From JAAFHB01 sp037133495 (lineage in GTDB: Bacteria; Bacteroidota; Bacteroidia; Bacteroidales; Prolixibacteraceae): a stretch of 64,000 nucleotides of DNA. A program made the translations under genes and the position numbers. The stretch spans positions 3,374 to 67,373 of the forward strand of contig JBAXOA010000010.1 of the NCBI GenBank assembly GCA_037133495.1, written 5' to 3'. The notes beneath the pieces were generated by a model. That model did not search any database. It saw only the letters and a program-made list of their open reading frames with translations, and was not told where the DNA came from. This document shows, piece after piece, positions 52,901 to 61,449 of this stretch. How positions within the stretch are numbered: the first letter of the stretch is position 1; the number at the start of each line of letters is the position of its first letter.

Positions 52901-53667
52901 TCGTCGTCCTCCATTTGTTTTAATTCTCTGAATTTTTTTGAAAAAGGGGATGCAAACACAAAAGCATTAAGCTTTTTGTTCCTGGTATTAAAAATCTGGG
53001 TGTTATTTCCTTCCCAGCATTTCTGACCTTCCGAGATGAAAAGGATTTTATCGCCAATCTCCATCACCGAATTCATGTCGTGAGTATTAATGATCGTTGT
53101 GATATCGAACTCCGCAGTAATATCCTTAATTAAAGAGTCTATAAGGATGGAAGTTACCGGATCGAGCCCGGAGTTAGGCTCATCGCAGAACAGATACTTT
53201 GGATTAAGTGCGATTGCCCGGGCTATTGCAACGCGCTTCCGCATACCGCCAGATATCTCAGACGGGTAAAGGTGATTGGATTCTTTAATATTTACCCTTT
53301 CCAGGCAAAAATTAAGTCGTGACACCTTCTCCTTCATACTCATATTGGTAAACATATCCATTGGGAAGCGGACATTCTCTTCAACTGTAAGTGAATCGAA
53401 GAGCGCTCCATTCTGAAATACCATTCCGATCTCCTGACGAAGTGATTTTTGTTCATTAAAGTTCATCCGGAGTGTATCCCGTCCATCAAACAAAACTTCG
53501 CCACCTTCGATTTCAAAAAGGCCAACGATAGACTTCAGCAGGACAGTTTTACCCGAACCGCTCTGTCCGATGATGAGGTTGGTTTTCCCTTTTTCGAAGA
53601 TGCAGGATATATCTTTGAGTACGTCACGACCTTCGAATGACTTGTAAATATTTTTAATTTCAATCAT
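52897..53667 (-). CDS. ABC transporter ATP-binding protein, MlaF/Mkl-like
   Basis: This 256-residue ATPase has Walker A GQSGSGKTVLLKSIVG (~34-49), Q-loop region GMVFQNGALFDSLTVEENVRFP, signature ISGGMRKRVAIARA, Walker B KYLFCDEPNSGLDP and the H-loop TIINTHD. The FDSLTVEENVRFP and EPNSGLDP features are of the MlaF group, which powers phospholipid or organic-solvent transport between membranes. Its start overlaps the permease stop by 4 bp. The permease MlaE is upstream; no MlaD is adjacent here. Confidence 0.92.
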   Translation of the reverse strand: MIEIKNIYKSFEGRDVLKDISCIFEKGKTNLIIGQSGSGKTVLLKSIVGLFEIEGGEVLFDGRDTLRMNFNEQKSLRQEIGMVFQNGALFDSLTVEENVRFPMDMFTNMSMKEKVSRLNFCLERVNIKESNHLYPSEISGGMRKRVAIARAIALNPKYLFCDEPNSGLDPVTSILIDSLIKDITAEFDITTIINTHDMNSVMEIGDKILFISEGQKCWEGNNTQIFNTRNKKLNAFVFASPFSKKFRELKQMEDDE

Positions 53668-54404
53668 TTAAAAAGAAGTTGAGTAAGAACAAGATCGAAA
53701 AACAGAATAAGAATGCTCGTATTCACAACAGCTTTTGTGCTTGCCTTGCCCACTTCAAGGGCGCCTCCCTGAACATAATAACCCAGGTAAGCTGGCACTG
53801 TTGCAATCAAAAACCCGAAAACAAAAGTCTTAATAATGGAAAAATAAACATAAAACGGAACGAACAGGGTTGTAATACCGGTAACGTAGGTTGCAACTGT
53901 GACTACACCAGAGAGAGGTCCGGTGATTAAACCGCCAATTAAACCACATCCCACGCTGACTATAAATAAAAGCGGACTCATCAAAACAACAGCTATTATC
54001 TTCGGAAGAATCAGGTAAGAAGCCGAATTGACACCCATAATTTCCATAGAATCGATTTGTTCTGTTATTCTCATACTCCCAATTTCAGAGGCGATGTTAG
54101 AACCCACTTTCCCTGCAAGCATCAGGCTAAGCACTGTTGATGAGAATTCAAGGATCAGGGTATCCCGGTTTCCAAGTCCGATAATATAGTTGGGCATCAG
54201 AGGGCTGACCATATTATAGGTTAATTGCAGCGTAATAATTCCTCCCATAAAAACGGAGATAATTGCAACAATACCGATTGAATGTAATCCTAATTTTTCA
54301 ATTTCAAGGACTAATTGCCGCCTGTAGATCGAATTTTTCTCAGGTTTTTTAAATACCCTCACAAGCAATAAAAAATATTGTCCGATATGATAAAATACAT
54401 CCAC
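53664..54404 (-). CDS. ABC transporter permease, MlaE-like
   Basis: This 246-residue inner-membrane protein has about five helices. The MlaE signature is present: STVLSLMLAGKVGSNIASEIGSMRITEQIDSMEIMGVNSASYLILPKIIAVVLMSP. It probably moves lipids with the ATPase encoded immediately downstream. It is first in the operon MlaE-MlaF-DUF4296-amidohydrolase, facing away from the guanylyltransferase gene. Confidence 0.93.
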   Translation of the reverse strand: MDVFYHIGQYFLLLVRVFKKPEKNSIYRRQLVLEIEKLGLHSIGIVAIISVFMGGIITLQLTYNMVSPLMPNYIIGLGNRDTLILEFSSTVLSLMLAGKVGSNIASEIGSMRITEQIDSMEIMGVNSASYLILPKIIAVVLMSPLLFIVSVGCGLIGGLITGPLSGVVTVATYVTGITTLFVPFYVYFSIIKTFVFGFLIATVPAYLGYYVQGGALEVGKASTKAVVNTSILILFFDLVLTQLLFK

Positions 54405-54524
54405 GTTAATGATATTAAATTATCCGATAAAAGTACAAATAATTTAAACAATGAATTGGAGCGCTTTGTAATGGCTGTTGACACGTATGTAAAAATAAGT
54501 CTGTTTTATTTCGAAAAAAATGAA

Positions 54525-54532
54525 TATTTTTG
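54525..54532 (+). promoter_or_regulatory. Bacteroidota -7 box (TATTTTTG) of the mannose-1-phosphate guanylyltransferase gene
   Basis: TATTTTTG matches TAnnTTTG. It covers the TTG at 54530 that could otherwise be used as a start, so the ATG at 54548 is preferred. This implies a very short leader. Confidence 0.5.
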
Positions 54533-54547
54533 AGTAAAAATAAGTGG

Positions 54548-55639
54548 ATGGAAAATTGCAATAATTTTTGTGTGATTATGGCTGGCGGTATTGGAAGTCG
54601 TTTCTGGCCTTTGAGTACAGCCGAAAAGCCAAAACAGTTTTTAGATATTCTTGGAATTGGACGTACCCTTCTTCAACTCACCTATGACCGTTTTTCTAGA
54701 ATTATCCCTCCCCAAAATTTTTTAGTAGTAACCAGCGAGATTTATAAAGAAATTGTACTTAGTCAGTTGCCTGGGTTAAAAGAATCACAGATATTACTGG
54801 AGCCTTTGCGAAGAAATACAGCGCCTTGCATTGCCTATGCAACCTATAAGATTCTGAGCATTTGTCCTGAAGCCAATGTAATTGTTGCGCCATCCGATCA
54901 TTTGATCATGAAAGAAGATTACTTTCTGGAGGAGATAAACAGAGGTCTGAGGTATGTTTCCGGAAAAGATGTGCTGCTCACAATGGGATTACAACCCAGC
55001 AGACCCGAAACCGGATATGGCTATATTCAGGTTGCCGAAAAAATGGAATTCGAACAAACGGATAATCTTTTCAGAGTAAAAACATTTACTGAGAAGCCTA
55101 ACCGTAAAATGGCGGAATTATTCCTTGAAACAGGTGAGTTTTATTGGAATTCCGGAATTTTTATCTGGTCGGCCAAAGCAATATTGAATGCTTTTATCAA
55201 TCATCTCGCTGAGGTGTATGACTTGTTTGACTATGGAAAGAAACATATTAACACTCCGAATGAGATTCAGTATATCAATAAAGTCTATTCGGAATGTCCT
55301 AATATCTCGATCGACTATGGAATAATGGAAAAGGCGGACAATGTATATGTTTTGTGTGCCGATTTTGGGTGGTCTGATCTGGGAACCTGGGGATCATTGT
55401 ATGAAAATCATAAAAAGGATGAATCTGCAAATGCAATAAGCGGGAACAAGATTTTTCTGTACGATACCCAGAATTGCATTATTAGTATGCCAGGTGATAA
55501 AATAGCTGTTATTCAGGGTCTTCGTGATTATATTGTTGTTGAATCAGACAAAACATTATTGATTTGCAGAAAAGATGATGAACAACAAATCCGCCAGTTT
55601 GTAGCTGATGTAGCACTAGCTAACGGGAAGACCAAGTAA
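54548..55639 (+). CDS. manC: Mannose-1-phosphate guanylyltransferase
   Basis: From ATG 54548 the protein is 363 residues. The nucleotidyltransferase signature is at the start: CVIMAGGIGSRFWPLSTAEKPKQFLDILG. LLEPLRRNTAPCIAYATY, VAPSDHLIM, TEKPNRKMAELFLETGEFYWNSGIFIW, SIDYGIMEKADNVYVLCADFGWSDLGTWGSLYE and GLRDYIVVESDKTLLIC complete the family. It makes GDP-mannose from mannose-1-phosphate and GTP, used for surface polysaccharides. There is no fused isomerase domain. Confidence 0.94.
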   Translation: MENCNNFCVIMAGGIGSRFWPLSTAEKPKQFLDILGIGRTLLQLTYDRFSRIIPPQNFLVVTSEIYKEIVLSQLPGLKESQILLEPLRRNTAPCIAYATYKILSICPEANVIVAPSDHLIMKEDYFLEEINRGLRYVSGKDVLLTMGLQPSRPETGYGYIQVAEKMEFEQTDNLFRVKTFTEKPNRKMAELFLETGEFYWNSGIFIWSAKAILNAFINHLAEVYDLFDYGKKHINTPNEIQYINKVYSECPNISIDYGIMEKADNVYVLCADFGWSDLGTWGSLYENHKKDESANAISGNKIFLYDTQNCIISMPGDKIAVIQGLRDYIVVESDKTLLICRKDDEQQIRQFVADVALANGKTK

Positions 55640-55653
55640 AGGTTAGAATTAGG

Positions 55654-55669
55654 TCCGCCAGCTGGCGGA
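55654..55669. repeat. Perfect 16-bp palindrome TCCGCCAGCTGGCGGA
   Basis: The sequence is its own reverse complement, 14 bp past the manC stop. As RNA it would fold only with a minimal loop. Palindromes of this composition are often dispersed in Bacteroidota genomes, so it may be a REP-like element or part of a terminator. Confidence 0.55.
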
Positions 55670-55734
55670 ACGAATTTCAATTAGCTTTCTGGGTTATTTT
55701 CAAAATATCATATTAACAACTAAACCATAACCAT

Positions 55735-56982
55735 TCATAAAAGCCGGACATTCAACAGCTGCATCACTGAATCGCGCAGTGCATTGAATTTCAAAAGATT
55801 GGCCGGGTTAACAGGTTCTGCAGGTTCTGATTTGATCGTTAAAGGATTAACCGCAGTTCCGCCCATATAAACCCTGAAATCCAGGTGAGGTCCTGATGCC
55901 AGACCCGTTGCTCCGACAAAGCCAATAACTTCTCCCTGCTTAACTCTTTGTCCGGTTTTTAATCCGTTAGCAAACTTAGAGAGATGCATATAAGTGGTAG
56001 AGTAAACTGAATTGTGTTTGATTTTTACAAAATTCCCTCCACCTGCCGGCTGATAGCTTTTTTGCAGAACAACTCCCTCGCCAATTGAGTAAACCGGAGT
56101 GCCTGTAGCTGCTGCATAGTCTACACCATGATGCGGTCTTACAATACGCAGAACGGGATGCATTCTGCTGTCAGAGAAGCGGGAACTGATGCGCGAAAAT
56201 TTCAACGGAGCTTTCAGAAATGCTTTTCTCAGACTATTCCCTTTTTCATCGAAGAAATTCTCTCCATCCGCCTGACTAAACCGGAAAGCATAGAAAGTTG
56301 TCCCACCTTGGATAAAGGATGCTGAATAGATTTTTCCTAAACCGATTGACTCGCCCCCTACAAAATCTTCATCAAAAATGACAGTGAACTGATCTCCTTT
56401 CTGAATAGCGAAGAAATCAATTGTCCAGGCATAAATATCTGATAACTGAACTGCCAGCAGCGGACTTATATTGCTCTCTTTCATTGCATTCCAAAGTGAC
56501 GAGCGAATAACTCCGGTAGCTGTTTTTCTTATTGAGATCACCTCATGTTTTCCTGCTTTTACCCTCAACGAGCCGGCAAGTTCATAAAGGGAATAGTCAA
56601 TTCCATTAATGGCATAAGCAAAGTATTGGGGCGAACGGTTGGCATCTTTGGAATAAAACATTGTAAACCGGTTTCCGGCTTTCATCTTTCTGACATCAAA
56701 TACAGACACTGAATTTTTAGCTATCTGATCAACTGTCTGCGCTGAAACACCACGGTCAATCAGGATATCGGAGAGATTTTGATTTGATGCAACAGTGCTT
56801 TCCTCGATGTGAAATGAATCTGCCGGCAAACCATACAGTAGCTTTGGTTCAGGTATAGTGACGACAAGATCCTCTCCAAGAACAGGTAATTTCTGATAAT
56901 AACGGATAAATCTGAGTGTGAAAAAAACAGCTATAGCCACAATGATCAGTCCTGATATCCAATAAATTCTCCGATTTTTCAT
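55735..56982 (-). CDS. M23-family peptidase (murein endopeptidase-like), membrane-anchored
   Basis: From ATG 56982 (MKNRRIYW) the protein is 415 residues; a TTG at 57012 would overlap a -7 box. Residues 5-25 form a membrane anchor (WISGLIIVAIAVFFTLRFI). A LysM/OapA-like middle region follows (ILIDRGVSAQTVDQIAKNSVSVFDVRKMKAGNRF). The C-terminal M23 domain has HPVLRIVRPHHGVDYAAATGTPVYSIGEG, with metal His and Asp, and TGLASGPHLDFRVYMGG, with the HxD motif. It cleaves peptidoglycan cross-links or related peptides in the periplasm. The stop lies 95 bp from manC, convergent. Confidence 0.92.
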   Translation of the reverse strand: MKNRRIYWISGLIIVAIAVFFTLRFIRYYQKLPVLGEDLVVTIPEPKLLYGLPADSFHIEESTVASNQNLSDILIDRGVSAQTVDQIAKNSVSVFDVRKMKAGNRFTMFYSKDANRSPQYFAYAINGIDYSLYELAGSLRVKAGKHEVISIRKTATGVIRSSLWNAMKESNISPLLAVQLSDIYAWTIDFFAIQKGDQFTVIFDEDFVGGESIGLGKIYSASFIQGGTTFYAFRFSQADGENFFDEKGNSLRKAFLKAPLKFSRISSRFSDSRMHPVLRIVRPHHGVDYAAATGTPVYSIGEGVVLQKSYQPAGGGNFVKIKHNSVYSTTYMHLSKFANGLKTGQRVKQGEVIGFVGATGLASGPHLDFRVYMGGTAVNPLTIKSEPAEPVNPANLLKFNALRDSVMQLLNVRLL

Positions 56983-57009
56983 TGATTTTCCATTATGATT
57001 AATTCGGGG

Positions 57010-57017
57010 CAAAATTA
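57010..57017 (-). promoter_or_regulatory. Bacteroidota -7 box (TAATTTTG) of the M23 peptidase gene
   Basis: On the minus strand this reads TAATTTTG and ends 27 bp before ATG 56982. Confidence 0.4.
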
Positions 57018-57034
57018 ATGATTTGAGACAATTT

Positions 57035-57946
57035 TCAGTACTTTAGTTTATCAAACCCTTTTCCATAAACACCCATCACCGAATTAAGAGAAATAAATGC
57101 ATCAGGATCGAGTTCTTTTATTTTGCGAAATATTTCAGGAGATTCCCGTTTTCGTACGACCGTCATAATGACTTTGACATTTTGTCTTGTATACCAGCCG
57201 GTGCCATCAAATATTGTTAATCCGCGCCTCGATTCATTGTTAATGAAATTAGCAATCGTTTCATATTTTTCGGAGACAATAAATAATTGCACCGATTGTT
57301 GTGCCCCCGTTAGAAAAGCATCGATAGAATAAGACACAACCCACATTGAAACGTATCCATAGACTAATTTTTCGACTGAATGCAATACAAAAAATGATGA
57401 GGCGATGATGAGCACATCGCAATACATGATGATTCGACCCGGACTGACATTCCGGTATTTGTTGATAATCATCGCGATTATATCTGTTCCTCCGGTACTT
57501 CCTCCTTCGTTAAAGATAAGGCCAATCCCAACTCCACCGAGTATTCCGCTGAGCACAGCCGCTAAGAACGGATCATTCAGAATAGGTTCAGTAACAAAAT
57601 TCTGCATAACATTTAACATGATCGCTATAATCGACATGCTAAAAATCGTTTTAATGCCAAAATTGACACCCAGAACTTTGATAGCGATGATTACTAAGAA
57701 AATATTAATGATGAAAAATGTATACCCGGTTCCAAATCCGGTCGCATAAAAAACAAGCATGGAAAGACCGGTTACACCTCCGCCGGCAATCTTTAACGGA
57801 ATCAGAAATGCGGTAATTCCAAACGCATAAAGTGCCAGGCCAAAAGCCATGACAGTATAGGAGCGGATATACTTAAATAATTTAGAGGACATATTTTCGT
57901 TTATTTGTGCAAAAGAATAAATATTTAGGGTATAAAAGCTGATCAT
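57035..57946 (-). CDS. YitT-family membrane protein (DUF161/DUF2179)
   Basis: This protein is 303 residues from ATG 57946; an internal start at 57892 (MSSKLFKYIRSY) is possible. Five or six hydrophobic segments lie between ~30 and 200 (FGLALYAFGITAFLIPLKIAGGGVTGLSMLVFYATG, ILSGILGGVGIGLIFNEGGSTGGTDIIAMIINKYRNVSPG). The C-terminal soluble DUF2179 domain follows (RGLTIFDGTGWYTRQNVKVIMTVVRKRESPEIFRKIKELDPDAFIS). The function is not established. It stands between M23 and sucC. Confidence 0.9.
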   Translation of the reverse strand: MISFYTLNIYSFAQINENMSSKLFKYIRSYTVMAFGLALYAFGITAFLIPLKIAGGGVTGLSMLVFYATGFGTGYTFFIINIFLVIIAIKVLGVNFGIKTIFSMSIIAIMLNVMQNFVTEPILNDPFLAAVLSGILGGVGIGLIFNEGGSTGGTDIIAMIINKYRNVSPGRIIMYCDVLIIASSFFVLHSVEKLVYGYVSMWVVSYSIDAFLTGAQQSVQLFIVSEKYETIANFINNESRRGLTIFDGTGWYTRQNVKVIMTVVRKRESPEIFRKIKELDPDAFISLNSVMGVYGKGFDKLKY

Positions 57947-58021
57947 TGACAGATTTTTACTCCTTTTTGTAAATTTTATCTTTTTGTTCCATTATTTTAA
58001 TTCAGGTATCTAATTTAAGAC

Positions 58022-58029
58022 TATTTTTG
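58022..58029 (+). promoter_or_regulatory. Bacteroidota -7 box (TATTTTTG) of sucCD
   Basis: TATTTTTG matches TAnnTTTG, 89 bp before the sucC start. AGGAGGAG about 30 bp before the ATG is too far away to be a normal ribosome-binding site. Confidence 0.45.
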
Positions 58030-58118
58030 AATTTCAAATTTCTATATTGATGTATTATAGAATATGAAGCCAGAAAAGAGAAATCAGGAGGAGTTCTACA
58101 CCACAAATTAATTTTGAA

Positions 58119-59261
58119 ATGAAAATTCATGAGTATCAGGCTAAAGAGATTTTAGCGCGCTATGAGATTCCGGTTACCAATGAAATGCTATGTTATACGG
58201 TCCAAGAAGTTCAGGCTGCTGCAGAGCAACTAGGATATCCTGCAGTTGTAAAGGCGCAGGTACTTACCGGCGGAAGAGGTAAAGCCGGCGGTGTTAAACT
58301 GGTTCGCAATGGGGAAGAGGCCACATCCGCAGCTGAGAAGATTTTGGGTATGGACATTAAAGGTTTTACAGTAGAAAAGGTACTTGTTGCACAAGGTGTT
58401 TCGTTTATCAGCGAAATTTATGCGGGAATTACGATCGACAGAAATACAAAGTCCGCTGTATTTATGGTCAGCAAAGAGGGTGGAGTTGAAATTGAAGAGG
58501 TGGCGAAAGACAATCCGGAAGCAATTCTTAAATTTGCTGTAGATCCTGATTTAGGAATGGCTCCCTTTTTTGCACGTAAAATCGCGTTTGCTCTATTCGA
58601 TGATCTAAAACTAGTCCATCAGGCAACAGATCTTTTTCAAAAGTTGTATAAAGTTTTTGTTGAAACGGATGCTTCTCTGGTAGAAATTAATCCATTGGTC
58701 ATCACTTCGGATAACCTGCTGCTTGCACTTGACGGGAAAATGACTTTTGATGACAATGCGCTTTTCCGTCAAGCGGAAATTCTCGCACTCAATGAGCCAT
58801 CCGAAGATGAAATAAAGGAGATCGATGCAAAAGACAAAGGGCTTTCATATATTCGCCTCGACGGTTCAATCGGTTGCATGGTAAATGGCGCCGGTCTGGC
58901 TATGGCAACTATGGACATGATTAAATTGTATGGCGGTGAGCCGGCAAATTTTCTTGACATTGGCGGAAGTTCAAATCCACAAAAAGTAATTGATGCCATG
59001 AATCTGATTCTTTCTGACAAGAATGTGAAAGTGGTAATGATTAATATTTTTGGAGGGATAACCCGGTGCGACGATGTTGCTAAAGGATTGATTGCCGCAC
59101 TTGAGCAGATAAAAATTCAAATCCCAATTGTTATAAGACTCTCCGGTACAAACTCAAAAGAAGGTCTCGAAATTCTGAAAAATGCCAATCTTCCCACTGT
59201 TGAAACAATGAGTGAAGCAGCACAGAAAGCGATCAGTCTCAGTTTGGATTTTTTAAGATAA
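58119..59261 (+). CDS. sucC: Succinyl-CoA synthetase beta subunit
   Basis: This 380-residue ATP-grasp protein starts MKIHEYQAKEILARYEIPV. AVVKAQVLTGGRGKAGGVKLV is the ATP-binding region, LVEINPLVI carries metal-binding residues, and GLAMATMDMIKLYGGEPANFLDIGG and INIFGGITRCDDVA lie in the CoA-ligase-like domain. It forms the ADP/GDP-forming succinyl-CoA synthetase with SucD in the citric acid cycle. It precedes sucD by 19 bp. Confidence 0.97.
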   Translation: MKIHEYQAKEILARYEIPVTNEMLCYTVQEVQAAAEQLGYPAVVKAQVLTGGRGKAGGVKLVRNGEEATSAAEKILGMDIKGFTVEKVLVAQGVSFISEIYAGITIDRNTKSAVFMVSKEGGVEIEEVAKDNPEAILKFAVDPDLGMAPFFARKIAFALFDDLKLVHQATDLFQKLYKVFVETDASLVEINPLVITSDNLLLALDGKMTFDDNALFRQAEILALNEPSEDEIKEIDAKDKGLSYIRLDGSIGCMVNGAGLAMATMDMIKLYGGEPANFLDIGGSSNPQKVIDAMNLILSDKNVKVVMINIFGGITRCDDVAKGLIAALEQIKIQIPIVIRLSGTNSKEGLEILKNANLPTVETMSEAAQKAISLSLDFLR

Positions 59262-59280
59262 CTTAATTAAAGTAAAGAAT

Positions 59281-60153
59281 ATGAGTATTTTAGTCAATAA
59301 GAATACAAGATTGCTTGTTCAGGGAATTACTGGCCGTGATGGTGGTTTTCATACCCAAAAAATGATTGAATATGGGACTAACGTAGTGGGCGGTGTGTCT
59401 CCGGGCAAAAAGGGACAGTTTGTTCATGGCGTTCCAGTCTTCAACACTGTTGCAGATGCAGTAAAGGAGACCGGTGCAAATACTTCAATAATTTTCGTGC
59501 CGGCGGCTTATGCGGCTGATGCTGTACTCGAAGCATCCGAAGCCGGTATTGAACTTGTAGTTGCCATCTCCGAAGGAGTCCCAACATTGGATATGGTCAG
59601 AATTACACCTTATCTTAAGAAAAAAGGAACCAAACTGATCGGAGCCAATTGCCCTGGACTTATTTCTCCAGGCGAAGCAATGGTAGGAATTCTTCCTGTT
59701 AGTATATTCAAAAAGGGGAATATTGGGTTGATGAGCCGAAGCGGAACTTTAACTTATGAAATGGTTTATCAGCTTACCCACAGCGGATTAGGACAAAGTA
59801 CCTGCATTGGAATCGGGGGAGATCCCGTTGCCGGACTCTATTATGAAGAATTATTGCAAATGTTTGAAGAAGATCCTGAAACTGATGCGATTGTGTTGTT
59901 AGGTGAAATTGGCGGCGATGCCGAAGAACGTGCAGCTGACTATATTCGTAAACACATCACCAAACCCGTTGTTAGTTTTATTGCAGGTCAAACTGCTCCT
60001 CCGGGGAAAAGAATGGGACATGCCGGCGCAATTATCTCAAGCGGAACTGGCACTGCTGCTGAAAAGATTATCGCCTTCGAAAATGCCGGTGTTCAAGTAG
60101 CAAAACAACCATCGGAAATTCCGGAAATGTTAAAAAAATTGCTGAAAATGTAA
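59281..60153 (+). CDS. sucD: Succinyl-CoA synthetase alpha subunit
   Basis: This 290-residue protein has the Rossmann CoA-binding domain (LLVQGITGRDGGFHTQKMIEYGTNVVGGVSPGK) and the phosphohistidine loop GKRMGHAGAIIS near the C-terminus. GLMSRSGTLTYEMVYQL and GIGGDPVAGLYYEELLQMFEEDPETDAIVLLGEIGG are further family segments. It carries the phospho-His intermediate. The operon ends with a Rho-independent terminator at 60198. Confidence 0.97.
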   Translation: MSILVNKNTRLLVQGITGRDGGFHTQKMIEYGTNVVGGVSPGKKGQFVHGVPVFNTVADAVKETGANTSIIFVPAAYAADAVLEASEAGIELVVAISEGVPTLDMVRITPYLKKKGTKLIGANCPGLISPGEAMVGILPVSIFKKGNIGLMSRSGTLTYEMVYQLTHSGLGQSTCIGIGGDPVAGLYYEELLQMFEEDPETDAIVLLGEIGGDAEERAADYIRKHITKPVVSFIAGQTAPPGKRMGHAGAIISSGTGTAAEKIIAFENAGVQVAKQPSEIPEMLKKLLKM

Positions 60154-60197
60154 TTTTTAGCGACGATAAGATAACGGCAAGAATTTAATTGCCAGCA

Positions 60198-60225
60198 AAA
60201 ACCCGGCCTGGACCGGGTTTTTCTG
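60198..60225 (+). terminator. Intrinsic terminator of sucCD
   Basis: AAAACCCGG (60198-60206) pairs perfectly with CCGGGTTTT (60213-60221), loop CCTGGA, followed by T-rich sequence. It lies 45 bp past the sucD stop. Confidence 0.92.
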
Positions 60226-60289
60226 TTTCCAAACTAAATTTTTAAATGGAGGGAATTCTTGAAAGAAAATGAATGTTTGGTTTGTGGAT

Positions 60290-60688
60290 CTAACAAACCG
60301 AATCAACAATTTCGTTAATCTCATCAGAAGCGGCAACCATTACTTCTCGGACAATTTCAGGTAAACCTGCTGCCAGATTGGCTCCGTTCAGCAAGGCAAT
60401 ATAAGTCTTGTCATCCTCTTTGAGATAAATTGAAATCCGGCAGGGCATCATCACTGAAACGATCCGTTCATCATTTTTCTCAAGCATCTTACCCGAATAC
60501 TCAGGTTTGCAAAACTCGAGAACTTTCACCGGCCTCACGTCTTTGCCGGCTTTTGCAAGCGATTGCTGAAGGTCATGGATGGCAGGGATCATCCAATTTC
60601 TCTTCCCGGCAGCGATGGTTAATACTTCAACGGTTTTTTCAAAATCCCAGGGACTTACCTTTTCGATAATTAATTGATTACTTTCCAT
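60290..60688 (-). CDS. DUF302 family protein
   Basis: This 132-residue protein fits the DUF302 domain: VSPWDFEKTVEVLTIAAGKRNWMIPAIHDLQQSLAKAGKDVRPVKVLEFCKPEYSGKMLE and later MMPCRISIYLKEDDKTYIALLNG. The family is a small beta-alpha fold of unknown role, often encoded near redox and sulfur genes. It has no signal peptide. It is the last of the minus-strand redox cluster, 32 bp downstream of a decayed GTPase gene. Confidence 0.85.
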   Translation of the reverse strand: MESNQLIIEKVSPWDFEKTVEVLTIAAGKRNWMIPAIHDLQQSLAKAGKDVRPVKVLEFCKPEYSGKMLEKNDERIVSVMMPCRISIYLKEDDKTYIALLNGANLAAGLPEIVREVMVAASDEINEIVDSVC

Positions 60689-60719
60689 CTTGAGTTTATT
60701 TTGCTATAAGTTGAATCAT

Positions 60720-60986
60720 TTATACAATACAGTCGAAGCGAAAAGTTGGATCTGCCGTCCCGGACTGAGACAACGCAGAGCAACAATTTTCAGGGCTATA
60801 CTTACTTTTATGTCTTACATCATTGCGTGAAAGGAGTGCTGTGTCCACAAGTTCAGGAGCCTCATAGTTGGTGATCAGACCAATTCGCTGACTTGTATTC
60901 ATTATCCTTTTGGCCCCCTCCCAAAGTTAGGTGGTTTTTCCTGCACCCAGAAATCCTCCAATCAGAATAAGTCGTGTCGCCTTCAT
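60720..60986 (-). pseudogene. Decayed G3E (CobW/UreG/HypB-like) GTPase
   Basis: From ATG 60986 the frame reads MKATRLILIGGFLGAGKTT, a perfect Walker A motif, then an in-frame TAA at 60929-60927. It resumes without frameshift as LWEGAKRIMNTSQRIGLITNYEAPELVDTALLSRNDV, the next conserved part of these GTPases. After that the sequence loses similarity (YSPENCCSALSQSG) and ends at 60720. The CxCC metal motif and the rest of the 250-350-residue protein are missing. This is a clear pseudogene with one nonsense mutation and a deletion. Its intact relatives deliver metals to enzymes or metallocofactors. Confidence 0.82.
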
Positions 60987-61003
60987 CGCTACTTCCCGAT
61001 TTA

Positions 61004-61207
61004 TTATTTTTTCTTGCCCGTATTAATTCCGAAAGGCAAATATAACGGACAATAGCTGATTAAGCTTACTATTACAAATACAACAGCGAGCAGCAAAAGT
61101 ACAATTCCTAATGTGCCTGAGATAACATTTGTAAAAAATAAAACTGCAATTACGACTGCAACCAATATCCTAATTGCCTTGTCAATACTACCCACGTTCT
61201 TTTTCAT
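61004..61207 (-). CDS. DUF2892 (YgaP-like) small membrane protein
   Basis: This 67-residue protein starts MKKNVGSIDKAIRILVAVVIAVLFF, the usual DUF2892 opening, and has two membrane helices (~13-28 and ~30-52) followed by CPLYLPFGI. The domain is often fused to rhodanese (YgaP) or encoded next to it. It lies in the redox cluster with a rhodanese-like gene two genes upstream. The start codon is ATG 61207. Confidence 0.88.
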   Translation of the reverse strand: MKKNVGSIDKAIRILVAVVIAVLFFTNVISGTLGIVLLLLAVVFVIVSLISYCPLYLPFGINTGKKK

Positions 61208-61250
61208 TTTCTTTTATTTAGTGATTGAATATAATTTGTTTCAAAATATC

Positions 61251-61406
61251 TAGAGGTTGTATTAAAAGTCTTATTACCGCAGAGTAAGGCAGAGAAGGCG
61301 CAAAGTTATGCAGAGATATTATATTGAATTTTACACTTTGTGGCACTCTGCGGTTTTCCTTTGCGACTCTCGGCGGTTAAATTTTTGACTTTTGATATAG
61401 CCTCTA
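61251..61406. mobile_element. MITE-like element with 20-bp imperfect terminal inverted repeats
   Basis: The left end TAGAGGTTGTATTAAAAGTC (61251-61270) and the right end (61387-61406) are inverted repeats with 17 of 20 positions matching. Inside, ACCGCAGAGT near 61275 and ACTCTGCGGT near 61345 pair, with further GCGCAAAG/CTTTG matches. It has no coding capacity. It fills the 242-bp gap between DUF2892 and the TlpA-like gene. No target duplication is obvious. Confidence 0.6.
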
Positions 61407-61449
61407 AACCGTTAATATTTATTTTGTTTCTACCCCAATAAAGCCCTTT

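Noticed and set aside
54530..54547. TTG start of manC at 54530
   Set aside because: It overlaps the -7 box TATTTTTG; the ATG at 54548 gives the usual N-terminus.
56983..57012. TTG start of the M23 peptidase at 57012
   Set aside because: It would coincide with a -7 box and puts extra polar residues before the membrane anchor; ATG 56982 fits better.
61251..61406. Intact insertion sequence
   Set aside because: No transposase frame is present between the inverted repeats.
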